Made by a program: the position numbers and the translations under genes
From: Clostridia bacterium
Lineage (GTDB): Bacteria > Bacillota > Clostridia > Lachnospirales > Lachnospiraceae
Length of the DNA: 64,000 nucleotides
Direction of reading: 5' to 3'
NCBI GenBank assembly: GCA_910575245.1
Contig: CAJTEN010000024.1
Coordinates: 1-64,000, forward strand
Notes under the pieces: model-generated
What the model was told of the DNA's origin: nothing
The model's database searches: none
The model's input: only the letters and a program-made list of their open reading frames with translations
Part shown: positions 24,363-33,032 of the stretch, piece after piece
Numbering within the stretch: position 1 is the stretch's first letter
How the letters are laid out: the number at the start of each line of letters is the position of its first letter

Positions 24363-24821
24363 TCATAGGGCAAAAGGTTCGGATTCCCCATGTGAAAGCA
24401 CCTCCATTTCTTTATGCAGGAGCTGTAAAGTCCTGCGGATTAGATACCCGGTCGTACTCCGGCAGCGTCCGTACATTTCCCCGATTTCCTGTTGTGTATA
24501 ATCTCCGAAAAAGTAAAGGAAAATGATTTCCCGGTTTCTCTCCGGCAGAGATAACAGGGCGGCGGCAAGCTCCCCATTGGTGAGGATAACTGTCTGACCG
24601 CATATCGTTATAGGGTGTTCTTCATAGGGTGCTTCAAAATATTCGTCTGTTGTGCCTAAAGGGTAAAACTTTTCTTCTGTGAGGTATTCAAGGGATATTT
24701 CTTTTTGCCGCCGCCTGCTCCTGTCACGCCATGCGTTGATAGCCGCAAAGCGTATGACGGTCTTGCAATAGCCATTGAAAGTATACATGATGTGTTCTCT
24801 GTATGCTTCTGTGCAAGGCAT
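24363..24821 (-). CDS. Sigma-70-like factor of an integrative element, right copy
   Basis: The 152-residue paralogue of the protein at 15895-16353, differing at a few positions (for example GYCKTVIRFAAINA against GFCKTVIRYAALNA). It has the same region 4 helix-turn-helix (QEIGEMYGRCRSTTGYLIRR). It is intact and behind the same GGGGGAATCATCT leader. Its downstream partner HTH gene is intron-broken, so if the pair must act together, only the left copy is functional. Confidence 0.8.
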   Translation of the reverse strand: MPCTEAYREHIMYTFNGYCKTVIRFAAINAWRDRSRRRQKEISLEYLTEEKFYPLGTTDEYFEAPYEEHPITICGQTVILTNGELAAALLSLPERNREIIFLYFFGDYTQQEIGEMYGRCRSTTGYLIRRTLQLLHKEMEVLSHGESEPFAL

Positions 24822-24948
24822 AGATGATTCCCCCTTTCTCCCACATAGGGCGGTGCATGGTTTACAGTTACATTGTTATAATTCAAAGGACATTTTAATC
24901 TATTGTTCCTTGATTATCATTTCCATGTTACGCTCTTTTATTTTTTTG

Positions 24949-25010
24949 TTTGGAATAGTGTGATGCTGGTGGTCTATCTTTTGCTTTCTATTTACGCATC
25001 TTTACTGTAT
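24949..25010 (-). repeat. Third, degenerate copy of the element end
   Basis: TTTGGAATAGTGTGATGCTGGTGGTCTATCT and ATTTACGCATCTTTACTGTATA (read here as two parts) match the outermost ~70 bases of the right arm (26692-26763) in the same orientation, with many differences. It marks an older terminus: the GNAT and CD3324-like genes lie between this end and the current one. Confidence 0.55.
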
Positions 25011-25017
25011 ATATAAT

Positions 25018-25551
25018 TTATAAATTATTATTTAATTTGGCATATACATACGTATCTTTCCAAATTGCATTTCCAGTTTCATCTCTCCAAAAATATACAT
25101 TCTTTCTAAAATGAGCTTCACGCTGAAATTCTAATGCTTCAAGTAATTTCCATGAATTCTTATTGTTGGGGTCACATTCTGCGTATATCCTATGAACCCC
25201 ATTTGAAAATGCCTGTTTAATTAAGGCTTTGCAACTTTCAGCAGCATAACCATTTCCCCAATAATTTTGATTAAATACATATCCTATTTCCAGTGCTTCA
25301 AAATCACGTTTTCCCATATAAACGTTTCCAATCATTTTGTGCGAATTTTTCAACTCGACAGCAATCATTTCATCTGTACTTATGCGCCATTTAAGATTTT
25401 CTTTTGCTTCATCAAAAGATAGCGGTTTATATGGTTCATATTTCACAACTTCTTTATCAGATAAATATTCAAACAAGTCCTGTATATCTTCTTTTGTGTA
25501 TCTTCTTAAAATCAATCTTTCTGATTCGGCTACGATTATTTTGTTCTCCAT
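25018..25551 (-). CDS. GNAT acetyltransferase, RimJ/RimL-like
   Basis: A 177-residue acetyltransferase of the RimJ/RimL subgroup: SERLILRRYTKEDIQDLFEY near the start, then EIGYVFNQNYWGNGYAAESC (acetyl-CoA loop, ~100-120) and AECDPNNKNSWKLLEALEF. It may acetylate a protein N-terminus or a small amine; no substrate is suggested by context. It is a cargo gene in the right arm, AT-rich, with its own GGAGAGAATGAC ribosome site. Confidence 0.85.
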   Translation of the reverse strand: MENKIIVAESERLILRRYTKEDIQDLFEYLSDKEVVKYEPYKPLSFDEAKENLKWRISTDEMIAVELKNSHKMIGNVYMGKRDFEALEIGYVFNQNYWGNGYAAESCKALIKQAFSNGVHRIYAECDPNNKNSWKLLEALEFQREAHFRKNVYFWRDETGNAIWKDTYVYAKLNNNL

Positions 25552-25673
25552 GTCATTCTCTCCTTACGCTCCTTATATTGTTCTGTGAAAGTTATAGAAA
25601 TTTCTATTTTCTCCACATGAAATAGTATAATCTATTTTATTACTGATAGGGGAACGATTTGAATTTATAATAA

Positions 25674-25705
25674 AAGATGTGCCACATTTTTACATGGCAC
25701 ATCTT
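25674..25705. terminator. Bidirectional terminator
   Basis: A perfect 11-pair stem, AAGATGTGCCA (25674-25684) with TGGCACATCTT (25695-25705), is flanked by A and T runs. It follows the CD3324-like gene on the minus strand and separates it from the acetyltransferase. Confidence 0.85.
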
Positions 25706-25709
25706 TTTG

Positions 25710-25988
25710 TTATAAGTTCTTTGTTTTTTCCTGTCTTACAATTCTTTGAATACTTTTTTCTACAAGAAAATACTTTTGGGAGAGTTGCTTAATTGAAAGC
25801 CCGCTAATATATTCCATGTAGATATTTGTATTTCGTATAGATAGTTCTCTTTTTGCCAAAGTATCCACTTTTCGTCCTTTTCTCTTAGGTTCCGATTTAG
25901 GGATATAGATAATCTGACCATCTACATAGCATTGTATCTGCTTAATTATCTCCATTGGCAATACATCTTTTGCACTTATATAGTTCAT
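25710..25988 (-). CDS. CD3324-like small regulator
   Basis: A 92-residue protein: MNYISAKDVLPMEIIKQIQC at the start, YVDGQIIYIPKSE (a beta wing), then a C-terminal helix-turn-helix-like segment ISGLSIKQLSQKYFLVEKSI. This layout fits the CD3324 family of Clostridia, close to Mor-type activators. The exact role is unknown. ATG 25988 lies behind AGGAGGTGCAACAC, which outranks the longer frame to 25997. Confidence 0.75.
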   Translation of the reverse strand: MNYISAKDVLPMEIIKQIQCYVDGQIIYIPKSEPKRKGRKVDTLAKRELSIRNTNIYMEYISGLSIKQLSQKYFLVEKSIQRIVRQEKTKNL

Positions 25989-26197
25989 GTGTTGCACCTC
26001 CTAAAGAAATTATTTAGGATAAGCATGAACTATCACTTTTTAGTTTTTTTGCAATAGCTCATGCTATGCAACTTTTGTTCTACTCATAAATTAATCTTAC
26101 CTCCCTTGCTAAAAAATATTATATATCTAAAAGCAGTTAAAATCAATGCTCAATTTGTTATACTATCTATCAACCTCTGATATATAAAGAATTGGGC

Positions 26198-26763
26198 GAT
26201 TCCGTAGTAGTCGGCATTGTGGGAAAATCTAAACTTTTGGATTTTCCCACAAATCCAAACTTAGGAGAAATCCAAACTTTCTTTTGTAACTCCTTTATTC
26301 AAGGCATTTTCTGATAGAAAAGTTTGGGTTTTGTTTTGCCCTTCTCTTGTCAAAAATGAAAATAAATTGATTGAAACAGAGCTAAATAGCAATATTTTAC
26401 TTATTTTGTCATAATTAGAGTATTGCGCTTTGTGAAATGAAATCCAAACTTTTTCCGGCAAGAATCCCCTGTTATCAAGCCGTTTTCAGAGAAGTTTGGA
26501 TTTTATATAAGTTTGGATTTGTGCGTAATGTGTATAACTGGCTATCTCATGGAATTGTGGGTAACTCTGTTTGCAGGACGTGGGAAAGCTGCACTTTAGC
26601 TTTTCCATGTGTTGTGAATAGAGTTATCCATGATTCCATAGCCTGTTATGCACATTTCCATAATGCTTGTCTTTTGGTCTTTGGTTGCTTTGGTTCGGAA
26701 TAGTATGGTGCTGGCGGTCTATCTCTTGTTTTCGGTTGCTTGCTTCTTTACTATACATGAGCA
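26198..26763 (-). repeat. Right inverted arm
   Basis: The inverse of 14008-14558 with scattered changes; it carries the same AAGTTTGGATTT-type iterons (for example near 26228, 26255, 26270, 26445 and 26490-26520) and the stem ATAACTGGCTAT. The apparent protein frames in this arm mirror those in the left arm and are not considered genes. Confidence 0.75.
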
Positions 26764-26827
26764 TTTCAACAACGGTTGCATAAACCGCTCCATTGGCCTT
26801 TGGCGTTGAGTATGCAATGTAAGCCAT
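26764..26827 (-). pseudogene. IS4/IS1634-like transposase, N-terminal part
   Basis: The first 21 codons, MAYIAYSTPKANGAVYATVV and a Glu, behind CAGGAGGATGAGCAGG. The frame enters the inserted element at 26763. The remaining ~190 C-terminal codons lie at 13434-14007 on the other side of the element. Confidence 0.7.
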
Positions 26828-26970
26828 CCTGCTCATCCTCCTGTGTAGTTGGAATAATTACAACTACATTATAACAGGATTAAGGCAAGCATTCAACCTA
26901 AAGTATTGTATTTACTGGTAATTTTACCCCCTTCTTCCAATTGTAGTTGGAAAAGTAGTGGGAACTATAG

Positions 26971-27124
26971 CTAAATCATGCTCCCTGCTGTCCGCCAGAT
27001 ATTCGCCAGCAGAGGCATATTCCATGATCCCGCACTCGGTATCCTGTTTCCTTATGAGTGAAATAAGATACGACCTTATATTTTTTTCATCATCACATAC
27101 CGCAATTTTTACCGTGTCTGCCAC
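26971..27124 (-). pseudogene. Response regulator receiver fragment (LytTR type)
   Basis: Fifty-one codons, VKIAVCDDEKNIRSYLISLI then a linker to DSREHDL, matching the start of AgrA/LytTR response regulators with the acidic DD pair. It stops at the IS end at 26970; the phosphoacceptor Asp and the DNA-binding domain are lost. It probably once controlled the ABC transporter genes to its right. Confidence 0.75.
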
Positions 27125-27426
27125 CTCCAGTCTTCAACTAACTTATCGGAAAAATAAAAGAAATTTCTAACGCCTATTACGTGAATGGTTAATCTGGTTA
27201 CGTGAATCACAGATTTTTTGTTATTTTAATGTAAAAACACCCCTAAAGTTTTTCGACATTCGTCCGATAAGCCCACCCGCATATTCCCCTTCCAAATAAT
27301 TTCCCTTATCAGGCCGCCCGGCCTGCCTGCGGAAATAGCAGACCGCCGCATATGGCGGATGATGGCCATAGTACGGCGGTTAGCTTTTGTGTATTTCTTC
27401 ATAAATCCTAAACTTCATCTTACCAT
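27125..27426. other. Intergenic region between regulator fragment and ABC permease
   Basis: About 300 bases without a gene. A long imperfect hairpin, ACCGCCG (27342-27348) with CGGCGGT (27374-27380), lies past the permease stop on its strand and could help end that transcript; it lacks a clear T-run. A direct repeat TTACGTGAAT appears at about 27178 and 27198. No promoter was identified with confidence. Confidence 0.4.
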
Positions 27427-29391
27427 TCATCGTTTTTTAATAGTAATTCTTGCATACAGCATAATTGTTCCAATATAGTACAAAATGAAAAACACAAAGA
27501 ACAAACCAACAGCAATACCTATCTGTTTCATTCCGGCAGCAACAGAAATTATTTGAACCATTCCACCTGCATCCCGGACAATGCGGCCTGTCATCATCGG
27601 GAAAACCAAAATATCTATAAAAGCCACCGGAAGAACCGGGAGAAAATAAAGCAACGCCACCTGCTTCTTCATCATCTTTTTTTGCTGCTCCTGCCCAACA
27701 CCAAGATAATCTAAAATCTGGTAGCTATTTACTTCATTTTTTGCTTCGCTCAAAATCTGTACTGAAAGAATCGTGCAGGCAACAGCACTGAGTACAAAGG
27801 CCAGATAGAGCAGCGGAAAAACCGTATATACAGCCATGGATGCAGAACGGTTCCGCACCCCTGTCTTTGAAATGATGCTGATACCGGAACCGATTGTCTC
27901 CATTTCCCTGATCTCTGATAATGGCAGTTCGCTTTGGGTATCTACTGCCATAACGCACGTGTGAAAATCCAGCCCGGAAAGCGCCCTGTCCGGAACAATG
28001 ACCAATACACCGTTCCCGTTTCCCTTCGATTCCTGCTGCATAAAATCCTCACTGTAAATCCCGTCAAAACGATATTGAGCATCCCCTATTATCAAAAACG
28101 GGGACTGCCCTATATAATCTGCAAGCGGCGCGATACCTGGTTCGGTACAGTGCAGGACATAGGAACCGCTGTCAATCTGAATCTGCGGCAAATCCAGCAT
28201 ATCCCGCAGCCTGTTATAATCACTTATGCACATAAAGATATCTTCATCGTTGCCCGAAATGTAAAATCCCATTTTCCCCTGAACCATATTTTTTGTCTGT
28301 TGATAAAAAGTATCATCATGGCTGGTATAAAGGCTGTATCCATAACTGCTTTCCAATTCGTGGTTCTCGTCCAGATAAGACAGATACGGAGAAAAATCTG
28401 CGTTTTCTTCATCCTTGAAAAAAGCTATGTCAAAAGCAACTGCCTCGACACGGCTGTCAACCTTATCCATAAAACAAATCGCCCAGCCAACAGCTAATAG
28501 CGCGACCATTACCAGCATAGACGCCTCTGCCATAAGGGGCAGCATGGAACGCATTTTTGCAGTGAGCTGCCTGTACAGGAAAAGGCGGCTGCCACGGTAT
28601 TTCCATTCATCGCTTTTCAAGCATGAAAGCAGCCGCCGGAAAAGCAAAACAAAAAATCCATAAACGGAAACAACAAGGAACGTGACAGCAAGGACATTCA
28701 CAATATCCGGCAGATTCCTGACAGCGGAAAGCACCATAACCGCTATCCCTACGATTCCCAATAATACTGACAGCAACTCCATGGGTGTGCTGTCCTTCGC
28801 CTCCCCGCTTCCATCCCCGCTGGCTGCCTTATCAAAGTAAATCAATTCCCGTACATTAAGTTTCCGAACCGCCCGCTTTACCCTTACAGAAGAGATACCT
28901 AAGATCGCCCCCATATAAAACAGGGTCAGGATAACCGCCTCTGCTGACACTTCAAAGGAAAAACTGAACGGAACCGCATACATCCTGCATATTACGGCCT
29001 TAACAGCCTGAAAAAACCACGTTCCAAGGAATAGGCCGGCAGCAAGGATGAATCCGTGGATTGACCTGTTCTCTCTGAGGAATATCCCCGCTATATCCTC
29101 ATTTTCAATCCCCAGCAGCATATACAGCCCAAATTCCCTGCTTCTCCGTTTTAATATAAACACTGTGATATGGTTTACCAGCGCACCCATGATGAAGACC
29201 ACCATGATACTGACCACGACAATCAAAAACGGCAGGATTGATGGTTCTTTTATTATGGCGGAAATTTCTTCTGAAAACACAACCATATTAAATGACAGCA
29301 TCAAGACCACGGTGATGACCAGCGTAATGATATAAATAATGTAATCCATCGCCTGCCTTTTCGCATTTCTCTTGGACAACTTTTTCAGCAT
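27427..29391 (-). CDS. FtsX-like ABC transporter permease, BceB-type
   Basis: A 654-residue permease: one N-terminal helix, a three-helix FtsX core (~55-200), a further helix group (~205-300), a large extracellular domain (~305-510) and three C-terminal helices. It resembles the permeases that sense or remove antimicrobial peptides (BceB/VraG), which have about ten helices and a long extracellular loop. Its stop lies 5' of a regulator remnant. It overlaps its ATPase gene by seven bases, so they form one transporter. Confidence 0.88.
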   Translation of the reverse strand: MLKKLSKRNAKRQAMDYIIYIITLVITVVLMLSFNMVVFSEEISAIIKEPSILPFLIVVVSIMVVFIMGALVNHITVFILKRRSREFGLYMLLGIENEDIAGIFLRENRSIHGFILAAGLFLGTWFFQAVKAVICRMYAVPFSFSFEVSAEAVILTLFYMGAILGISSVRVKRAVRKLNVRELIYFDKAASGDGSGEAKDSTPMELLSVLLGIVGIAVMVLSAVRNLPDIVNVLAVTFLVVSVYGFFVLLFRRLLSCLKSDEWKYRGSRLFLYRQLTAKMRSMLPLMAEASMLVMVALLAVGWAICFMDKVDSRVEAVAFDIAFFKDEENADFSPYLSYLDENHELESSYGYSLYTSHDDTFYQQTKNMVQGKMGFYISGNDEDIFMCISDYNRLRDMLDLPQIQIDSGSYVLHCTEPGIAPLADYIGQSPFLIIGDAQYRFDGIYSEDFMQQESKGNGNGVLVIVPDRALSGLDFHTCVMAVDTQSELPLSEIREMETIGSGISIISKTGVRNRSASMAVYTVFPLLYLAFVLSAVACTILSVQILSEAKNEVNSYQILDYLGVGQEQQKKMMKKQVALLYFLPVLPVAFIDILVFPMMTGRIVRDAGGMVQIISVAAGMKQIGIAVGLFFVFFILYYIGTIMLYARITIKKR

Positions 29392-30146
29392 AGTCCCGCA
29401 CCTCCAAAGGCAGATACTTCTGACAGAATCGCATGGTAGAAATCAACCCTGCTCTGCCGCACTCTACGAAGTTCCTTATTGATTTGCCCGTCTTTCAGGA
29501 AAAGGACACGGTTTCCGTAACTGGCGGAAAGCGGATCATGTGTCACCATCAAAACGGTTGCTTTTTCCTGCCCATTTAATTCCGTCAGCAATGCCAGCAA
29601 CTGTCTGGCAGACACAGAATCCAAGGCCCCTGTCGGTTCGTCTGCCAGAACCAGCCCGGGCTTATTCACAAATGCCCTTGCACAGGCACACCTCTGTTTC
29701 TGCCCGCCGGATACCTGTGCCGGAAACTTGGCAGCTATATCCTCTATCCCCAGCCGCTGCATCAAACTTCTGACAGTGCTTTTTATCTCTTTCGCCGGAA
29801 TATCCTTGATTGCCAGCGGCAGTGCAATGTTTTCCTCAATGCTGAGGGTATCCAGCAGATTAAAATCCTGAAAAATGAATCCAAGATTCTCCTGCCGGAA
29901 CCTGGCTGATTTTTGCTGTGGCAATGATGCCAAGTCCTGACTACCCAAATAAATATGCCCTGCATCTATTGTATCAATGGTTGAGATGCAATTTAGCAGG
30001 GTCGTTTTGCCGGAACCGGACGGCCCCATGATGCTTACAAACTCACCTGCACTTACTTCAAAATCCACCCTGTCAAGCGCTTTCTTTAAGTTTGGCTCCC
30101 TTCCGTAATATTTTTCAGCATTTTCAACACTTAAAACCATATCCAT
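29385..30146 (-). CDS. ABC transporter ATPase, BceA/MacB-type
   Basis: A 253-residue ATPase with Walker A GPSGSGKTT (near residue 41), Q-loop, signature VSGGQKQR, Walker B VLADEPTG, and the switch His in MVTHDP. It is complete. ATG 30146 follows GGGGAGGATGGTT; longer starts have no ribosome site. It drives the permease encoded immediately downstream; substrates of this group are peptides such as bacitracin, lantibiotics or host defensins, not determinable here. Confidence 0.9.
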   Translation of the reverse strand: MDMVLSVENAEKYYGREPNLKKALDRVDFEVSAGEFVSIMGPSGSGKTTLLNCISTIDTIDAGHIYLGSQDLASLPQQKSARFRQENLGFIFQDFNLLDTLSIEENIALPLAIKDIPAKEIKSTVRSLMQRLGIEDIAAKFPAQVSGGQKQRCACARAFVNKPGLVLADEPTGALDSVSARQLLALLTELNGQEKATVLMVTHDPLSASYGNRVLFLKDGQINKELRRVRQSRVDFYHAILSEVSAFGGAGLC

Positions 30147-30160
30147 AACCATCCTCCCCA

Positions 30161-30901
30161 TTAGCCAAATACCAGACTGCATACCAGCATACTCACCGGC
30201 TGGTGGAACAGATAAATCCAGATCGTCCTGCTCCCAATAGCGGATAAGACCGGAACCTTAAACCGGGCTGCTGCTTTCCATGTGTCATGCTCCCTGAATA
30301 TTCCATTGAAAAAATAACCGCACAGATACAGAAACATCCAGGGGATCATAGGAAAATAGTCGCTTGACTTAAAGCCCGGAAAAGGAAAACCAAATGGGGT
30401 CAGAATCTTTATGGAATAGAATACTGCAGGAACCTGTATACCGCCCCCAATCCCGATATAACCATGCTGTATCTGCTTGCAGAGGATAAACAGCACAAAA
30501 CAGATTCCAAATCCCCAGGCCGGAGAGACTTTTTTAACCAACTTCTGGAGTGGGAACATCAGCAGGACTGCACATCCCATAAAATTCAATATCCCGAACC
30601 ATATGGTTTCCGACGGGATGACGATAAGGGTGACAAGCGAAATAATAAAACCATACAGATTGAAACTTAAGCCCCGCCGCAGGTTCCCTTCCATCCCCCA
30701 CTGCCATACAAACCCCGAAATGAAAATAAAGGTCTGGCAGATCATCTGCTGCCAGACGTGGATTGCAGGAAGTCCATACCAAAACGGGTTCTTCCCATAG
30801 ACAATAAATACATCATACAAAAAATGAAATACCGCCATGTTGACAATGGCAACACCCCTGATACCGTCAACCAAATAATACCGTTTTTTCTGCGCCTCCA
30901 T
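30161..30901 (-). CDS. DUF1624 membrane acetyltransferase-like protein
   Basis: A 246-residue membrane protein of about seven helices beginning RYYLVDGIRGVAIVNMAVFHF, which matches DUF1624 (related to heparan-alpha-glucosaminide N-acetyltransferase) with the His in the first helix. It ends with the conserved SRTIWIYLFHQPVS. It probably modifies a cell-envelope glycan or lipid. Located in the transporter operon, it may add to envelope-based peptide resistance. ATG 30901 is preferred, with GGAGGAGTAATGTTT before it. Confidence 0.8.
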   Translation of the reverse strand: MEAQKKRYYLVDGIRGVAIVNMAVFHFLYDVFIVYGKNPFWYGLPAIHVWQQMICQTFIFISGFVWQWGMEGNLRRGLSFNLYGFIISLVTLIVIPSETIWFGILNFMGCAVLLMFPLQKLVKKVSPAWGFGICFVLFILCKQIQHGYIGIGGGIQVPAVFYSIKILTPFGFPFPGFKSSDYFPMIPWMFLYLCGYFFNGIFREHDTWKAAARFKVPVLSAIGSRTIWIYLFHQPVSMLVCSLVFG

Positions 30902-31005
30902 AAACATTACTCCTCCAAACATGATTCATGTTTTCAGCATAGCAGATAGTTCCCTCCATGGCCGCACATTGCAAAAATTAAACGTTTGCAGGTAAAAAAT
31001 AAGAA

Positions 31006-31026
31006 GTCCGGAATATTCTGCCGGAC
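31006..31026 (-). terminator. Terminator of the two-component operon
   Basis: GTCCGG (31006-31011) pairs with CCGGAC (31021-31026). On the minus strand it is followed by TTCTTATTTTTT. It lies 33 bases past the kinase stop. Confidence 0.75.
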
Positions 31027-31059
31027 TCCCTGCTCACTATATATCATATATAAAAAAAA

Positions 31060-32145
31060 TCATTCGGTATCTGCATCTTCCAAAAACAGGAGGACACTGG
31101 CATGGAAATCCCCATCCTGGACCGTTGCCGTCAGGCTTCCATGATACTTCTCTGCAATCCTCCGGATATTTTTCAGCCCAAACCCATGCTCTTTGGAAGC
31201 CCCGGATGTCTGCCCTTTCCCGGAACAATTATTCTGTGTGCTGATGCAGAGGATGCCCCGGTCATATTTCATCATGATGTGGAATGCCGGTTCCGTTACA
31301 TCCGTCAGGGCATTCAAGGCATTTTCAAACAGGTTGCTCAGAATCACATTGACATCAAAAACGGAGATTCCCAGATGCTCCGGAATCTGGATTTTCCAGG
31401 AGACATCAACGCCTGAACTCTTTGCTTTTGAGATCATGTAATTCAGGATACTGTCAATCTTTTCGTTCCCGGTGGCGACATATTCCCCGCTGTTCTCCAT
31501 AAATGCTCCCATAGACGCAAGGTACTTAAGCGCCTCTTCGTTTTCCCCTCCGGACACCATATCCATGAGCATTTTTATGTGGTGCTTCATATCGTGCTTC
31601 AAGGCGCGGATATTATGCTGCGACTGCCTTATGATACCGAACTGGTTCTCATAGATGCGGACCTCCTGCTCCAGCAGTTCACGCTCCCGCTCCTGCCGGG
31701 ATTTCCCTGCTTTCTCCAGAATCATCCCAAAAACAAAAAACAAACTGACAGAAATGGATGTAACGATTAAATACTGGCGGCTGTCAGCAACCGTCTTAAA
31801 AAGGACAGACGCAATGCTCCATTTCCCGATCCAGTATACCGTGGGGAGGATAACCGCCATCAGCAGACGCCGTGCCACTTTGCCCTGGCAGCAGAAAGAC
31901 ATTGCTGATAAAAACGGAATCTCTACCAGCAAAAAGAACAGATCCATCGCGGCAATTCCCTGCCCAATATAGGAAACGCTTATGAGAAAGCCCTCAAATA
32001 TCCACAACACTGTAAAGAAGGCTGTCACAATTTTCTTGGAAACCCTGCACTTTCCAATGCAGACAGAAAAACAGCGCATATAAAGGCAGATGCGGACTGC
32101 CGCCAGTATGATGACAAGACTTTTCATGACAGACACCTGCCTCAC
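31060..32145 (-). CDS. GHKL sensor histidine kinase (AgrC-like)
   Basis: A 361-residue kinase. Five or six N-terminal membrane helices (~5-145) form the sensor; a coiled linker leads to the phospho-acceptor helix with ALKHDMKHHIKML (His near residue 190); the ATPase domain has NLFENALNAL (N box) and EHGFGLKNIRR (G2 box). This layout is typical of peptide-sensing AgrC/LytS-type kinases. Its start overlaps the regulator stop by four bases, so the two are translated together. Confidence 0.9.
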   Translation of the reverse strand: MRQVSVMKSLVIILAAVRICLYMRCFSVCIGKCRVSKKIVTAFFTVLWIFEGFLISVSYIGQGIAAMDLFFLLVEIPFLSAMSFCCQGKVARRLLMAVILPTVYWIGKWSIASVLFKTVADSRQYLIVTSISVSLFFVFGMILEKAGKSRQERERELLEQEVRIYENQFGIIRQSQHNIRALKHDMKHHIKMLMDMVSGGENEEALKYLASMGAFMENSGEYVATGNEKIDSILNYMISKAKSSGVDVSWKIQIPEHLGISVFDVNVILSNLFENALNALTDVTEPAFHIMMKYDRGILCISTQNNCSGKGQTSGASKEHGFGLKNIRRIAEKYHGSLTATVQDGDFHASVLLFLEDADTE

Positions 32146-32867
32146 CCCCTTTGATACCTTTCCGTTAAATTCTCTTTCATTGCCTTCCGGTACTTCTGGC
32201 TGATCGGCAGGCGCGTGCCGTCTGTCATCTGAACAGAATCATAATGATAAACCGAAACAAATGCTGTGTTTACGATATAGGATTTATGGATAATCCAGAA
32301 TCCTTTTCCCTCCACCTGCTCCCATACCTCCCGCATGGCACCGTAAAATTCCTTCTGTCCCGAACCGGTATATATTTCAATTTTCCTGCCATTGCAGGCA
32401 AAGTAATGTATCTCGTCCAGATACAGCCTGCAGACCGACTTCCCTGCATGATAATAAAATTCATTTTTATTGGCTTCACTCATCCGTATGAACTGCTCCA
32501 ATACAGCAGCCACTTTCTCTTTGGTGAGCGGCTTGATCAGGAAGTCCAGGGGACGCACCTGGAACAGGCTCATGGCGTAGGTTTCTTTAGAAGAAATATA
32601 AACAATGCTGATCTTATCGTTTCCAAGCTGCTCCCTGATCTGCTTTCCGACCTGCACGCCATCCATCTCCAAAAGCTGGATATCCAGAAAACATAAGTCA
32701 TACAGGCACTGCTCCTGAATGGAACGGTAAAATGCCTCCCCGGAATAGAAGACTTCCGTTTCAATCTGCAAAGCCCGGCGGTCTGCAAAATCCAGAACTA
32801 TTTTTTCCAAATCAGAACAAGTGCCAATTTCATCGTCACATATCGCAATCCGTTTCAGTTCTGCCAC
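32142..32867 (-). CDS. LytTR response regulator
   Basis: A 241-residue regulator: receiver domain with the acidic CDDE, FLDIQL carrying the phosphoacceptor Asp (near residue 58), YISSKE and the Lys in LIKPLTKEK; then a LytTR DNA-binding domain (~140-240) with IHKSYIVNT. The start is a GTG just behind AAGGAAAGAG. It pairs with the kinase downstream and most likely controls the ABC transporter/DUF1624 unit. A truncated relative at 26971 shows that a second such system was once present. Confidence 0.88.
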   Translation of the reverse strand: MAELKRIAICDDEIGTCSDLEKIVLDFADRRALQIETEVFYSGEAFYRSIQEQCLYDLCFLDIQLLEMDGVQVGKQIREQLGNDKISIVYISSKETYAMSLFQVRPLDFLIKPLTKEKVAAVLEQFIRMSEANKNEFYYHAGKSVCRLYLDEIHYFACNGRKIEIYTGSGQKEFYGAMREVWEQVEGKGFWIIHKSYIVNTAFVSVYHYDSVQMTDGTRLPISQKYRKAMKENLTERYQRG

Positions 32868-33032
32868 CTCTTTCCTTTTTCTGCCCTTAAACTTTCATCT
32901 TGCATGACAAACTCCATCTCTCCGAACGTGCCAGTCATTCCTCCCACAAGGCTCCACTGACGCTGCATATAGGATTTCAGATTTTCCGTGCTTTGCCGAT
33001 AAGCCACACAAGCTATTGACGGATTATCAAAA

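Larger units (their letters stand above)
22308..24391 (-). pseudogene. HTH regulator (Orf8-like), interrupted by a group II intron
   Basis: This gene starts at ATG 24391 (MGNPNLLPYETIVRATSGEP) and is near-identical to the intact copy at 16325-16537. It reads to VASLF, is interrupted at 24207/24208 by the intron, and resumes at 22336 as KFRFDGQEV with its stop at 22308. Removing 22337-24207 restores the frame exactly. The intron lies on the opposite strand, so it cannot be spliced from this gene's mRNA and the gene is dead. Confidence 0.85.
14008..26763. mobile_element. Composite element with inverted arms, duplicated regulatory modules and a central RIT element
   Basis: The element starts TGCTCATGTA at 14008 and ends with its inverse TACATGAGCA at 26763, inside the transposase gene. 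Inward come inverted arms of ~550 bases, then cargo (TetR and GNAT on the left; GNAT and a CD3324-like gene on the right). Inverted copies of a sigma-factor/HTH/leader module follow, then cargo genes that differ, a shared terminator region, and the RIT element in the middle. It has no visible relaxase or conjugation genes. The only mobility enzymes are the three RIT recombinases and the intron maturase. Confidence 0.6.
13409..26970 (-). mobile_element. IS4/IS1634-like insertion sequence, split by a 12.8 kb element
   Basis: The left end CTATAGTTCCC...TTCCAACTACA (13409-13437) and the right end, its inverse TGTAGTTGG...GGGAACTATAG (26943-26970), are imperfect inverted repeats. A transposase N-terminus starts inside the right end and its C-terminus lies inside the left end, both on the minus strand. 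Flanks differ: capsid gene on the left, response regulator on the right, with no evident direct repeat. The internal part of the transposase is lost. Confidence 0.7.

Noticed and set aside
14008..26763. Calling the composite element a conjugative transposon.
   Set aside because: Sigma- and HTH-like genes resemble those of Tn916-type elements, but no relaxase, coupling protein or type IV secretion gene is present.
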